From: Phytomonas francai
Taxonomy: Eukaryota; Euglenozoa; Kinetoplastea; Trypanosomatida; Trypanosomatidae
NCBI GenBank assembly: GCA_001766655.1
Contig: MJCC01000004.1
Span: 715,664-742,295, forward strand
Reading direction: 5' to 3'
DNA: 26,632 nt
Position 1 is the stretch's first letter; each line of letters begins with the position of its first letter. The translations under genes were made by a program, and so were the position numbers. This document shows positions 1 through 9,032 of this stretch, in pieces. The notes below the pieces were generated by a model. It was not told the DNA's origin. It saw nothing but the letters and a program-made list of their open reading frames with translations, and did not search any database.

Positions 1-246
1 CCCCTCCCGCGGGATGGGCCGGTAGAAGGCCACGCGATTGCGCAAGATCCCGAAAGCGTCGCCCGGGACCGTCCGCTCGGGGGCCTCGCCGGCGCCCGGC
101 TCGCGCAGGAGCTCGCGCGGGGGCAGCGGCTGCTCGAGGGGGTCGAGCGCCGCCGGGGAGGACCCGCCGGAGGGGACGTGGAGCCCGCGCGAGTGAGTGC
201 CCGCCAAGGCCCCTCTGCGGCCTCGATCTTGGAGCACACGTCGCAT
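1..246 (-). CDS. Partial unidentified GC-rich gene, 5' end only
   Basis: An open frame begins at an ATG (complement of 244-246) and runs 82 codons to the window edge without a stop. The 3' part is outside the window. The translation is rich in Arg, Pro, Gly and Ala; its last part reads like folded protein (GILRNRVAFYRPIPREG), and I recognise no family. GC content over 1-240 is about 77 percent by count, far above every other gene here, and falls sharply at about position 250. The start is favoured because a long pyrimidine tract followed by TAG lies only 12 bases upstream, as expected for a trans-splice acceptor. Another minus frame over 120-245 also reads plausibly, so a frame error in this GC-rich stretch is possible. 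Orientation and start are moderately supported; function is unknown. Confidence 0.5.
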   Translation of the reverse strand, partial: MRRVLQDRGRRGALAGTHSRGLHVPSGGSSPAALDPLEQPLPPRELLREPGAGEAPERTVPGDAFGILRNRVAFYRPIPREG

Positions 247-1186
247 TCGCGCACCCCCCTACAAGGGAAGGAAAAGGATAAAACACCCTAACAAGAAACT
301 ACCCCCTTCAAAAAAAAAAAAAGATGAATCAAAAGAAATGCAAACAACAGATAATAATGTTTCCCTTGAAGGAAGGAACGAATTAAACCAAAAATAGATT
401 TAAGAACATGTATAGATAAATAGAAAACATAAACTTTACATATATAAAAATCATTAAAATATATAGAGAAAGGTACAATTGATTAGAAAATATAAAAAAG
501 AAATTGGGAAAAAAATTACAATATTAGTAGCTATATTCCATTATTTCCATAAGCTTCAAAACTACCTAAATTATAAAAAAAAATATTAAGACTAAAAAAC
601 ACAACACATTCAAATAACTTTTGCAGGCGTAGACTCAGAAAACCACCTTTAAAGCATTTAAAAAAATGTACCTCGCAAGTATACCCTTCCCTAACTATCC
701 TATTTTTTATACCAGAGTTATGACTAACGGTTTCCTAGATGAAAAATGTCACCATAAGTGGCAACATTTATTGCTCATTTTATAAGATACATATACGATT
801 TCCATTATTAACAACTTCCATACCTGGAAAAGCAAAGTCTAAGGTCACCCTATTACAACACCTGTGACGATTCTTTTCACATTTTTCCTTCTGATAAGGT
901 ATACTAAAAAAGGAAGGAGGCGATAAAGGCCTCTTTTGATGAATCGATAAAATTTGATTAATCATTACAATAATTTAAAAAATTAAGATGAATAGAGAAG
1001 CTGAATTGATATAAGCACTGAATCTACTATTCTTGAGAATTTGCCCTGCAATAAGATTATGTAAAATATTTAAAAAACATAATTAAGCACACCTCATTGC
1101 GTAGCAAGCATCTGAGGCAAAACTGTATTATTCCCCCTCCACGAAAAAAAAAAAGGATGTCATTCTAATGTGCTGTTATATGTTCT
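247..1186. other. AT-rich intergenic spacer
   Basis: This 940-base stretch lies between the left-edge gene and the histidine phosphatase. It is very AT-rich with many A and T runs. It should hold the 3' UTR of the phosphatase and the acceptor of the left-edge gene. A 61-codon minus frame at 780-965 has no protein-like pattern and is probably chance. No RNA gene was seen. Confidence 0.6.
259..284 (-). promoter_or_regulatory. Putative spliced-leader acceptor for the left-edge gene
   Basis: On the minus strand a run of T and C with few purines (about 284 down to 263) ends in TTGTAG, with the AG at 260-259. It is followed by a 12-base leader and the ATG at 246. This is the normal layout of a kinetoplastid trans-splicing acceptor. 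Confidence 0.6.
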
Positions 1187-2194
1187 CTATGCTTTAATGA
1201 ATCCCTTATAGAGTGGGTCAATTGAATTTTCATCAATAATTACCTCGCCTGTGGAAAGATTTTGAATTAAATCAAATCCTACTACAGCACAATTCTCCAT
1301 CGTGCACTTCTTGGCAATATGAGAAGAATTTCGTGGCAGGAAGCGGCGGAAAAATTGACGGAACAACAAACTGTGCCCGACAACAATGATTTCTTTTAGG
1401 TTTTCGGCTCCCTGATTTCCCGCAGCAGCCGGAACGATGGTGCCACCGAAGACGTGAAGTAAAAAATTATCCATACGCGCGTTCACATCCATTCCGATGG
1501 GCTTATTTCCTTTATTTAGGTGGGCATCAAACATGTTCAGCAGCTTCTCGGTGCCCTCAAAACCCGAGAAAGTCATGGGCGCAATTTTGCCAGTTTCAGT
1601 AGAGAAGGATTGTGTATCAAGGAAACCAGATCCCTCCTGCAATGCAGAGTCGACCACGATCTTCTCTCCAGTCACGTCGAGACGTGGGTTCAGTGCAATA
1701 AGCGCGGTCTGCATGGTGCGACGCAGATTGCTGCAGAGGATCACAGAGTTCGAGGTGTCGAACGTGATCTTTCCGCCTGCGCCTCGGACGAAATGGGCCA
1801 GTTCCTTAGCCTGCTTGATTCCCTTCGCGCTCAGTGGTGTGTCGATGATCTCGGATGCGAGCGGATTGGTGAAGAAATACTTTATTTCGAGGATAAGGGT
1901 ACGAACGATACGAAAGGGCAAGCCCATGTTCACCTCGCTATAGACAGAGTTCCAGACGGACTGGCCATGGCGAATGAACAGGATACGAACCTTTTGTGTG
2001 CCTTTCTGTTCAGGACGCACTGTACTTGTAAGGATGCAGTTGCTTCCATGAAACTCTTCTGGGATATCCTTGTTCCACATCAAGTACTTCAGGCTGTCCT
2101 TGTACTTATTAAACTTGCATATAAAGGCATGGAAAGGTGGTGAAACTATGATCGCGACGCCTAGAAATAGAATCAACACGAGGAAGATGAACAT
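1187..2194 (-). CDS. Membrane-anchored histidine phosphatase (phosphoglycerate mutase-like)
   Basis: 335 residues. Residues 1-20 form a hydrophobic signal anchor, so the catalytic domain is probably lumenal or exposed on a membrane. The domain opens with ILFIRHGQSVWN, the RHG signature: His76 is the expected phospho-accepting histidine and Arg75 a phosphate ligand. SNLRRTMQTA (about 155-164) supplies the second arginine, Glu187 (ALQEG) fits the acidic residue, and VVGHSLLFR with His274 is the second catalytic histidine. All core residues are therefore present and the protein should be an active phosphatase or mutase-like enzyme. Known family substrates range from sugar phosphates to phosphoproteins, so the substrate cannot be inferred. 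The ATG at 2194 begins the hydrophobic segment and lies about 60 bases after an acceptor-like AG. It ends with TAG. Long plus-strand frames across 1497-2143 are shadows. Confidence 0.85.
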   Translation of the reverse strand: MFIFLVLILFLGVAIIVSPPFHAFICKFNKYKDSLKYLMWNKDIPEEFHGSNCILTSTVRPEQKGTQKVRILFIRHGQSVWNSVYSEVNMGLPFRIVRTLILEIKYFFTNPLASEIIDTPLSAKGIKQAKELAHFVRGAGGKITFDTSNSVILCSNLRRTMQTALIALNPRLDVTGEKIVVDSALQEGSGFLDTQSFSTETGKIAPMTFSGFEGTEKLLNMFDAHLNKGNKPIGMDVNARMDNFLLHVFGGTIVPAAAGNQGAENLKEIIVVGHSLLFRQFFRRFLPRNSSHIAKKCTMENCAVVGFDLIQNLSTGEVIIDENSIDPLYKGFIKA

Positions 2195-2254
2195 GATCAG
2201 AGTTTTAAGGATTGAACGAGATAATGTGTGTTCGCTTGTTTGTTAACTGAGGTG

Positions 2255-2286
2255 CTATATGAAACAAAAGGAAGAGAATCAGAGGC
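2255..2286 (-). promoter_or_regulatory. Putative trans-splice acceptor, histidine phosphatase
   Basis: The minus strand has a pyrimidine-rich tract (TTCTCTTCCTTTTG and flanks, about 2279-2262) leading to ATATAG, with AG at 2256-2255, about 60 bases before the ATG at 2194. It matches the pattern seen before the other genes. Confidence 0.6.
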
Positions 2287-2400
2287 GCATCAATAAGGGA
2301 GAGGATACCCTTCATAAGCATCGGGAAAAGGTCTTTTAACACGGGAAAAGTCTTCTTTGCTTTAATGGAAGCTAGTCATACAAGCAAACACAGAAACATA

Positions 2401-2418
2401 ATAGATAGATAGATAGAT
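2401..2418. repeat. ATAG tetranucleotide microsatellite
   Basis: Four tandem copies of ATAG followed by a decayed unit, then GATATAGATATC-like sequence. It lies just downstream of the BRCT gene stop on the minus strand, probably in its 3' UTR. Confidence 0.8.
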
Positions 2419-2453
2419 GATACAGATATAGATATCCTGCCCAGTATGTTTTT

Positions 2454-3656
2454 TCACCTTGTGTTAACGAGATACCGCTTTAAATCCCTTTTTTCAGCCT
2501 TTTTATGGAGTGTGTCTATGAGTTTCACCGTGGGTTCATACATCCTATGTATGGGAATAGCTTCACCCACCATAAAGCAGTCCTCTAACCAATTTGATTG
2601 AATTAAATGTACTGTAGGAAACGATGAAGATTTCAAATAGGCAGCGGCAATCATAAAGTCTGACTTTTTGTCGTCGTGGTCGTAGATGACAAGCATGAAA
2701 CCGGATCGGAACGCCTGTTCAAGGTTACCACAAGGGCTCATGACGCTAGCCCCACATGCCTGCAGCGCCTTCAATGCTGTCTTGTTTTCCTCCAAGGAAG
2801 GCGACAGAACGAATTTCATCCCAGTGAAAAGGATCGGATTGATACTATTGTTTTTCTGCATTGATTCGATCAGGTGGATCTCGGTCTTGCCGTTCCGTGG
2901 ACCCGCTACACGATTGTCCTTTCTAGTGTTATTTACGGCGTTGGTGTCGCCCGTGCGCTCCACACAGTTGACGACGGCATCGTACACATCTACATTGGTG
3001 AAATGTCGCGGCTTGACGTCGAATGTGGGAAGCACATCCACCTCCCCATTTCTGCGCAAATAGGACCTTGAATCAAAGCTACCGTTCCTCAACGTGGTAC
3101 TGAGCCCTATCATTGAATGTGCCGCCTTCGTTCTAGAAAACGATGTCTGAATCATATAGTCAGCCTTGTTGAGGTGATAGTACGGGTGCGTGTGGTGAGG
3201 AATGACATTTCCTATCATGGAGGTGTTTGCAACAGCGGGAATGGCGTTCAGGCGGCACATCGATAGACGAATCAGCCGCGATTGCATCAACGACTCCATC
3301 ATCCACGCGATGGGCACGGCAGGAATGTGTGTGTGGTACTCCACGCATAACCGACACTTCTCACTGCGCTCGTAGCCCTGGCGGTAGACCAGCAAATTCA
3401 CGGTTCCCGAGTCGAATTTAGGAATGCAGACGGCTCCATGCCTCTCAGCCATGCGCCACTCGACGGAGTGGCTTGGATGTATAAGCGTACGCGGAATCAC
3501 ACCGTTGAAATGAATCGCATATCCGGCGAATATTTGCGGCACACCGCGCCGATCCATCGGGCGAGCGTAAAGGCATGAGGCGCAGTAGGCCTCTCCTTCT
3601 GGGTTGAGTTTATTACAGATAGAACAGGTCCACGTGCTGCCAGCGGATTCTCCCAT
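2454..3656 (-). CDS. RanBP2-type zinc finger protein with two BRCT-like regions
   Basis: 400 residues from the first ATG (3654-3656). The open frame extends seven codons further only through a GTG, an unlikely eukaryotic start. A RanBP2-type zinc finger lies at the N-terminus: Trp9 followed by Cys11, Cys14, Cys25 and Cys28 (CX2CX10CX2C, WTCSICNKLNPEGEAYCASC). Residues about 42-130 look like a divergent BRCT fold (hydrophobic core strands, then IPAVPIAWMMESL). Residues about 275-369 look like a second BRCT, with ILFTGMKFVLS at the start, a CGASV turn and the helix HLIQSNWLEDC carrying the conserved Trp (356). BRCT domains bind phosphopeptides or each other in DNA repair and checkpoint factors; RanBP2 fingers bind ubiquitin or RNA. 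A nuclear scaffold role is therefore inferred, not shown. The middle (about 140-265) is low in recognisable structure. Confidence 0.7.
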   Translation of the reverse strand: MGESAGSTWTCSICNKLNPEGEAYCASCLYARPMDRRGVPQIFAGYAIHFNGVIPRTLIHPSHSVEWRMAERHGAVCIPKFDSGTVNLLVYRQGYERSEKCRLCVEYHTHIPAVPIAWMMESLMQSRLIRLSMCRLNAIPAVANTSMIGNVIPHHTHPYYHLNKADYMIQTSFSRTKAAHSMIGLSTTLRNGSFDSRSYLRRNGEVDVLPTFDVKPRHFTNVDVYDAVVNCVERTGDTNAVNNTRKDNRVAGPRNGKTEIHLIESMQKNNSINPILFTGMKFVLSPSLEENKTALKALQACGASVMSPCGNLEQAFRSGFMLVIYDHDDKKSDFMIAAAYLKSSSFPTVHLIQSNWLEDCFMVGEAIPIHRMYEPTVKLIDTLHKKAEKRDLKRYLVNTR

Positions 3657-4262
3657 TTCTAAGCTGCCCCTGTGCACTGTGATTTTTCAGGCTTTAGGTG
3701 TATGAGCAAAAGGAGATTATTATTTTTTGATACAAGAACACTACCAGTTTAAACTACAATATCGGCAGCTATTTATAAATTCATCCAAATGAGCACAAGA
3801 AAGATAATAGAAAAGAAACCATTCTTGGTCATAAAATAAGATGCAGCACTTCTAGTGAATTTTAAGGAAAAGATACAGAAAAAGAAACCCCTTTTCCGAA
3901 ATATTCCTTATTCCTCATCCGCGCAGTGTGCCCAATTTTCCCATTTACCCTCCATAAGGAGAATAAAGCGCGATCTGTTTGATGCTGATATCCTGCACGC
4001 ATGTCTTACAACGTGCAGAAACAAAAAGGAGGGATCGCAAACACTATGAATAATGTACATATGCAGTGAAATGCCAAATAAACATTAAAAAAAACGTGAA
4101 GGAATAACTAAAATTAAAGTAGTTTGGGAAGACCTAAAAGAATAAGAAGCAGTATCAAAGAGCGCTTAGAAACTGCAGAGGTAAAGCTGCACACGTAAAC
4201 CTCACTTATCCCTTTCTCTCGTCACGCTACTAAAACTAAGCCCTCGATAAAAAGCGTAGACT
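3657..4262. other. Intergenic spacer between BRCT protein and AMP deaminase
   Basis: About 600 AT-rich bases. The 3657-3750 part is the 5' flank of the BRCT gene and contains a pyrimidine stretch (ATCTCCTTTTGCTC on the minus strand) followed by several AGs, so the exact acceptor is ambiguous. The rest is probably the AMP deaminase 3' UTR. A 64-codon plus frame at 3855-4049 looks like chance. No RNA gene was seen. Confidence 0.5.
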
Positions 4263-7200
4263 CTACTTTAATGGAGGCAGTGGCCTCCCTTTATGGGGGA
4301 TCGAATAGTTACATTCTTTGACGTTTCGTAGTAATTTTGCCTGTGTCGGTCGCCATTTGAGCAGTCGCTCCATGATCAGGCGCTCCGAGGTTTTAAAGGC
4401 AGCGGGTGATGGCAGCGAATCCGAATTCTGAGTTCCTCTCTCGTATCTTAGTGTCTCTTGCGCAGCCATCCTCTGAAGTTCCTCTTCCGCCCTCTTGCGC
4501 TGAGCGCCGAACTCCGTGATGTTATTGATTAGGGCTTCCTCTTGCTTATGCAGGGAGCCAAACTGACGCTTAGCAGAGGAAATCTGATCCTGAGTGGACC
4601 CAATTTCGCGCAGCACCGCCTCCATGGCCTGATCTCGAGTAGACAAGATAACCACCTCATCGGTACCATTCTGTAAATTTTTAGCAATGATATCTCGTTC
4701 CTCATCGGATGTGAGCATAAAGCGATATATAGGGCGTCTACAGTAAGCCTCGAGTTGCTGCATTTCTGTGTGGTAGGTCTCAAAACGAAAGGCAACACGA
4801 ATGTCCGAAAGGTGCGTTCGCCAGGGTTCATTGCTAATGGAGGAGGACATAAACCAATAATTCCCAATCGCCTCCCGTTTAAAGTCATTGCTAAAACCAG
4901 ACTGCAGGACCGAGTTCCGCGCGATCTCGCATAGGTCGTTCGGACTCAGTCCCCACACCCGTGCTGCGATGCTATACTCCTCAATGAGCGGCTCCTGCGT
5001 GTGATGAAACATCATCGGATCATCTGTGCTGAGCGAGACGTTCAGGCCTCGACGGAAAAAATCTGGGAAAGGGTTATTCAAAAACCGCAAAAAGAGCGCG
5101 TTGTTGCTAAGAGGGGACACATGTAGACCAATCTGAGCAAGATAATACAAATACTGCATTGGTGGGTCATTCCGGAGGTTGATTCCGTGGCAAATGCTGT
5201 TAGCGCAGAGGAAGCCCCCGTAAAGGTGCTCGTTGGCGCCAGATTCGCCGCAATGCGGGCGGAAGGAAAAAGTAGTAAAGCCACGGGAAGCCCGAAACTC
5301 GTTCAAGGTCCGTAAGTTGGCGTATAAATAGTACAGATAATAGCAGTATGGTGGGTTCTCAATTGAAGTCCACGACCACGGTGAGGTTATTGTAAACGAG
5401 AGATCGAGGGTCGCCTCATTATCGACAGAGTCGAAGCCACTTACGTGCTTGAGAAAGTTGTGCAGCATCGGGTGCTCCGATGGGTGCAGAGAGGCTTCCC
5501 ATAGAGGTTGAAAGATGTTCTGGAGGTACTGCCCGAAGCTGCCTATGACATTCTGTGCGCGAAACACTTTGTACACACGCGGCACCTGAATAACCCATTT
5601 GTTGTGTTTATTATTCAAGCCATAAGTTGAGAACCAAATGGAAAGCTTTTCCCACTCATGAATATTTATGCCGTACACCGAGACGCGATTTTCGGCGTAC
5701 GTGTATTGATCCCTTGAGTACTGGTTAAACACATCATGAATGATCTCGGCGAAGTAGCGACCATTCATAAAATTGTCCGTCTTGAGAAGTAGCGAACGGA
5801 GATCGCTATTATCCATGGGGTTGTATTTGTTGTTGAAATTGTCAAAGCGTTCGAACAAGGTGTGATCCGCCTGAACGCTTAACTGGTCGACAGATAAACT
5901 GTCGGTGATGCCGGCCTTCGCGAAAAGCTGGCCAAGTGTTACGATATCATCACCCTTCTTCATGGCAATGTCGTCTGCGCTTCCGTGGAATTTCTTCAAC
6001 ACAAATTTCAGAATTTGCTTCGGCGTCATCCCGGCAGCCATGTGAATGTGGGTGTCAACTTTGGTGGCTTGATAGATATCGCGGTTGCAGGACGCTCGCT
6101 CCTTCGTTTTGCCCGCCTCGTTGGCGTGGTTGAGGGCGAGATGGAGACGGAACTTGTGGTCAAGATTCTCCAACCGCTTGTGGGTAAACTCCTTCACTTC
6201 GGCGGACGCGCAGATCTCCTGGAGCTCACGGAGATCGTTATGGAACGTTTCGAGGGTTGGTAGCGAGCGTGGCCAAGCGTGGACGGCGTTACGTGGAAAG
6301 GCTATGAACACCGCGTCACTCCCAGCAAAGGTCCATTCGTCCTCGTTAAAGGTACCGGTCTTACGTTGGAAGTCCTCCTCGAGATCGCGGCTATCAGGGC
6401 TCACTTCCCATGGATTAGGTCCCTTCCAAATGTACCTATGCCGAAGGTCCAGCGCACGGGCGATTCGCGAAGCAGCGGTGCTCGCTGCTTGGCTTTTCTT
6501 CAACGAGCCGCTTAACACGGTGCGCGGGAAGCGAACACGACTATCCATCACGGCGTTATACTCAACCTCGAGGACGTTGCTCAGAAAGTGCCATCGCGTC
6601 AGCTCCTCCGTGCTTTCACGAACAGGACTTATGTAGAGATCCCGCATCATATCGCGCTCTAATTGCCAGGCTTGCTCACGAAATTTTAGCCTCACGTTGG
6701 TGACCTGAGTCTTTTTGAAAACATTTCCCTTCACTCCTAATCGGTATCTCTTACCTAGCCATTGTTGTTTGGTAGTGTGCGGAAAAGAAGAGATAAGAAC
6801 GCTATTGTGGGCCAACTCCGTCATATCCAGCGCACTCAGACGAAAGATCTTCTGCGATGTGGCGTACTCCTCAATCAGCGGGTTAGGGTTGTGGTGGTAA
6901 CGAAGAGGAGCCTCGGTTGCAATGGATATTTTTAAGCACCGATGCAAGAAGTTTGGGAGGGGGTGGTGTCTATACGAAACGATGCCGTTAATGTGGTCGC
7001 TAAGCGGGGATAGGGTTAACCCCACACCATGGACACCACACAGATATTGTATAACCGGATAATTGTGGAGCTTTGTGGCGCGCGTGATAAGGTCGCCAAG
7101 CATGTATCCACCAATAACGTCATCCACGCCACCGCGATGGGCCCCACTACACCGCAGCTGAAAAGTATTAAGTCCGCCGCGCAGTCGAATGCCGTTAACA

Positions 7201-8627
7201 ATGGCTAAATTCGCGTAGATGTAATACAAGTAGTACAGGCTGCTAACCGAAGCGGGGTACTTTATGCTGGAAGGGATACCAAGGAAAGGATCAAAGTCCG
7301 GCTCCGGGCCCTCCGAAAGGCCCTCAAACTGGATGGCACCCACCTGTTGTAGCAGCCACACAAGAGCGGCGTTGCCGGGGGCTGTCGGTGCAATCGAGGC
7401 ATTTAATATGGGTAAGAAAAAAAAATCCAGCTGCTTTTGTACGGTATCACACTCAACTTGAACAAAAGAGGCCGGCGGTTCAAGAAAACGAAGGCTCAGA
7501 ACCCAACGAATGGAAATAAAGGGGCCGATGCCCTGCTGCTTCATGGACTCCGCCAGGTCGACAAGTTCGCGTGGGGATGTGCCGTGGACTGGAATGGCAA
7601 ACTCGGAGGCCTCCAGCGAATTCTGAACGCGCTCCAAAAGGCGTTTGTGCAACCGCGAGCTTAGGGAGCCGTTGACGCTCATGAACATGTGTCTGAGCTC
7701 TGCTCCAAGGTTTTCCCGATCCCCGGAGTGGTCGGAGAGGTCCGGAACGTTCAACCGGGGCTGCCATCCGAGCCCCTCCACGCTCAGTTTCATTGGATCG
7801 CTCACCCCATACCGCTCGAAAAACTCGCGCAGCGTGAGGTTGGTACCATCCCGCAGGCGAACCCCAACCTCCATGTTCCGCTCACACGTGCTCAGGATGT
7901 AGTCGAGCAGCTCCTGTGCGTCCACACTGTTGGACAGGTCGACAGAACAGTCCACCTTCATCACGTTCGCAAACACGCCACCTGCTTTCCGTAAGTGCTG
8001 TCGCTCCTCAATTTCGGCGTTTAGTAAAAAAAACATACGCGACCGCTCCTGCATGATGCCAAGGCGATGGTTACAGGCTTGAATACAGGATGAATGATTC
8101 ACTGTAAGACGCATTTGATGAGTATCCTGTGCAAACTGTTCCCAAGAGCGGAGCTTTAAGCCGAGCGTAGGGGTATAGTTAGAAATTTGATAGACGCCCT
8201 TCTCTTGAGTAATAGAAACGTGGTTAGGAAACGGGGCCATTTCCTCAGGTGGGATTTGTTCCTCTACCTTTTTATAGAGAGACCGTATCCTCAAAGCTGA
8301 GTTAATGCGCTCGTATACTTTGCTGAACTCTACCCCACCATCATCGCCATCAATCATGACCTTGATCATTTTGGATTCATCTAGTTGATTATCCAGAAGC
8401 AGTCCCTGAGACGGTAACGACTCGTTACTAGGTAAGATGGCCATGTGTTGCTCGTTGTAGGAACGTCTGCTAAGAATTTCGCTTGGATCAATAGAGCTTG
8501 AAAAAGGCCCTGTAATTTTTGGAATTGCCCCCTTCATCATCTGTGAACTACAGAAACTACCTGATCTATCATCTGATACAGCTAGCGACGTATCAAGTTC
8601 AGGTAAAACATTGTAATCGGTGTTCAT
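4263..8627 (-). CDS. AMP deaminase with tandem catalytic modules, the first inactive-looking
   Basis: 1454 residues. AMP deaminase converts AMP to IMP and ammonia in purine salvage. The C-terminal module (about 785-1295) is a clear match with all key residues: VDTHIH (857-862) gives the zinc ligands His860 and His862; FRPHCGES gives His1125 and Glu1128; SLSTDDP gives Asp1202 and Asp1203. An N-terminal module (about 155-630) repeats the same plan, including the paired pre-domain helices, LYYLYYIYANL and the PLIEEY helix, but the matching positions are changed: Ser228 and Asp230 for the histidine pair, Ser494 and His497 for His/Glu, Glu572 and Ala573 for the aspartates. It should not bind zinc or catalyse. 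Residues about 1340-1400 are charged and probably coiled-coil. The usual animal or yeast enzyme is about 750-810 residues with one module. The ATG at 8627 follows an acceptor-like AG by about 70 bases. The first 155 residues are unassigned. Confidence 0.92.
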   Translation of the reverse strand: MNTDYNVLPELDTSLAVSDDRSGSFCSSQMMKGAIPKITGPFSSSIDPSEILSRRSYNEQHMAILPSNESLPSQGLLLDNQLDESKMIKVMIDGDDGGVEFSKVYERINSALRIRSLYKKVEEQIPPEEMAPFPNHVSITQEKGVYQISNYTPTLGLKLRSWEQFAQDTHQMRLTVNHSSCIQACNHRLGIMQERSRMFFLLNAEIEERQHLRKAGGVFANVMKVDCSVDLSNSVDAQELLDYILSTCERNMEVGVRLRDGTNLTLREFFERYGVSDPMKLSVEGLGWQPRLNVPDLSDHSGDRENLGAELRHMFMSVNGSLSSRLHKRLLERVQNSLEASEFAIPVHGTSPRELVDLAESMKQQGIGPFISIRWVLSLRFLEPPASFVQVECDTVQKQLDFFFLPILNASIAPTAPGNAALVWLLQQVGAIQFEGLSEGPEPDFDPFLGIPSSIKYPASVSSLYYLYYIYANLAIVNGIRLRGGLNTFQLRCSGAHRGGVDDVIGGYMLGDLITRATKLHNYPVIQYLCGVHGVGLTLSPLSDHINGIVSYRHHPLPNFLHRCLKISIATEAPLRYHHNPNPLIEEYATSQKIFRLSALDMTELAHNSVLISSFPHTTKQQWLGKRYRLGVKGNVFKKTQVTNVRLKFREQAWQLERDMMRDLYISPVRESTEELTRWHFLSNVLEVEYNAVMDSRVRFPRTVLSGSLKKSQAASTAASRIARALDLRHRYIWKGPNPWEVSPDSRDLEEDFQRKTGTFNEDEWTFAGSDAVFIAFPRNAVHAWPRSLPTLETFHNDLRELQEICASAEVKEFTHKRLENLDHKFRLHLALNHANEAGKTKERASCNRDIYQATKVDTHIHMAAGMTPKQILKFVLKKFHGSADDIAMKKGDDIVTLGQLFAKAGITDSLSVDQLSVQADHTLFERFDNFNNKYNPMDNSDLRSLLLKTDNFMNGRYFAEIIHDVFNQYSRDQYTYAENRVSVYGINIHEWEKLSIWFSTYGLNNKHNKWVIQVPRVYKVFRAQNVIGSFGQYLQNIFQPLWEASLHPSEHPMLHNFLKHVSGFDSVDNEATLDLSFTITSPWSWTSIENPPYCYYLYYLYANLRTLNEFRASRGFTTFSFRPHCGESGANEHLYGGFLCANSICHGINLRNDPPMQYLYYLAQIGLHVSPLSNNALFLRFLNNPFPDFFRRGLNVSLSTDDPMMFHHTQEPLIEEYSIAARVWGLSPNDLCEIARNSVLQSGFSNDFKREAIGNYWFMSSSISNEPWRTHLSDIRVAFRFETYHTEMQQLEAYCRRPIYRFMLTSDEERDIIAKNLQNGTDEVVILSTRDQAMEAVLREIGSTQDQISSAKRQFGSLHKQEEALINNITEFGAQRKRAEEELQRMAAQETLRYERGTQNSDSLPSPAAFKTSERLIMERLLKWRPTQAKLLRNVKECNYSIPHKGRPLPPLK

Positions 8628-9032
8628 TGATGCTTTTGCTTGAACTCTGTATTGGGATCCTACTTATGGAATTTAAATGTTTTTTTTTTAATGAACTGGG
8701 GCAAAAAAAGTCTGCAAGAGTGTTGGAAGCAAAGCAATTATGGGAATGAGAAGTTTTTTCTCGTGGGTATATAATCAAGTTACTCCATTTTCACTGAACT
8801 AATAGACAATTATTCCTATTTCTCCCCAAAAGTATAGTAAAACAGAAATAACAACCGGCTTCAATATATGAGAAAACAGGAAAAAACGCAATAAAAAGGA
8901 TCTAAAAAAATATTTCTCTATATAGTTATTGAAAAGGCAACCTTACAAAATTTACTAAGAATGAAAAAATGATAAGATCCAAAAATGTTTTCAAAAAAAT
9001 CTTTAGGGTCGTTTTAACTTCCCCTGCAACAC
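8628..9032. other. AT-rich spacer upstream of AMP deaminase
   Basis: About 400 bases with long A and T runs. It holds the AMP deaminase 5' UTR and acceptor (8696-8712) and probably the 3' UTR of the SCAMP gene. The only sizeable frame here (8519-8749, plus) has no protein-like character. Confidence 0.6.
8696..8712 (-). promoter_or_regulatory. Putative trans-splice acceptor, AMP deaminase
   Basis: The minus strand reads CTTTTTTTGCCCCAG, with AG at 8697-8696, about 70 bases before the ATG. It is a textbook pyrimidine tract plus AG. Confidence 0.65.

Noticed and set aside
197..397. 66-codon plus frame near the left edge
   Set aside because: It straddles the GC boundary, is antisense to the left-edge gene at its start, and becomes Lys/Asn-rich spacer translation.
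1497..2143. Two long plus-strand frames (148 and 207 codons)
   Set aside because: They lie entirely antisense to the histidine phosphatase, whose catalytic motifs are clear. Their residues show no family pattern.
5936..6636. Several plus-strand frames up to 183 codons
   Set aside because: They are antisense to the AMP deaminase and read as Arg/Ser-rich shadow sequence.
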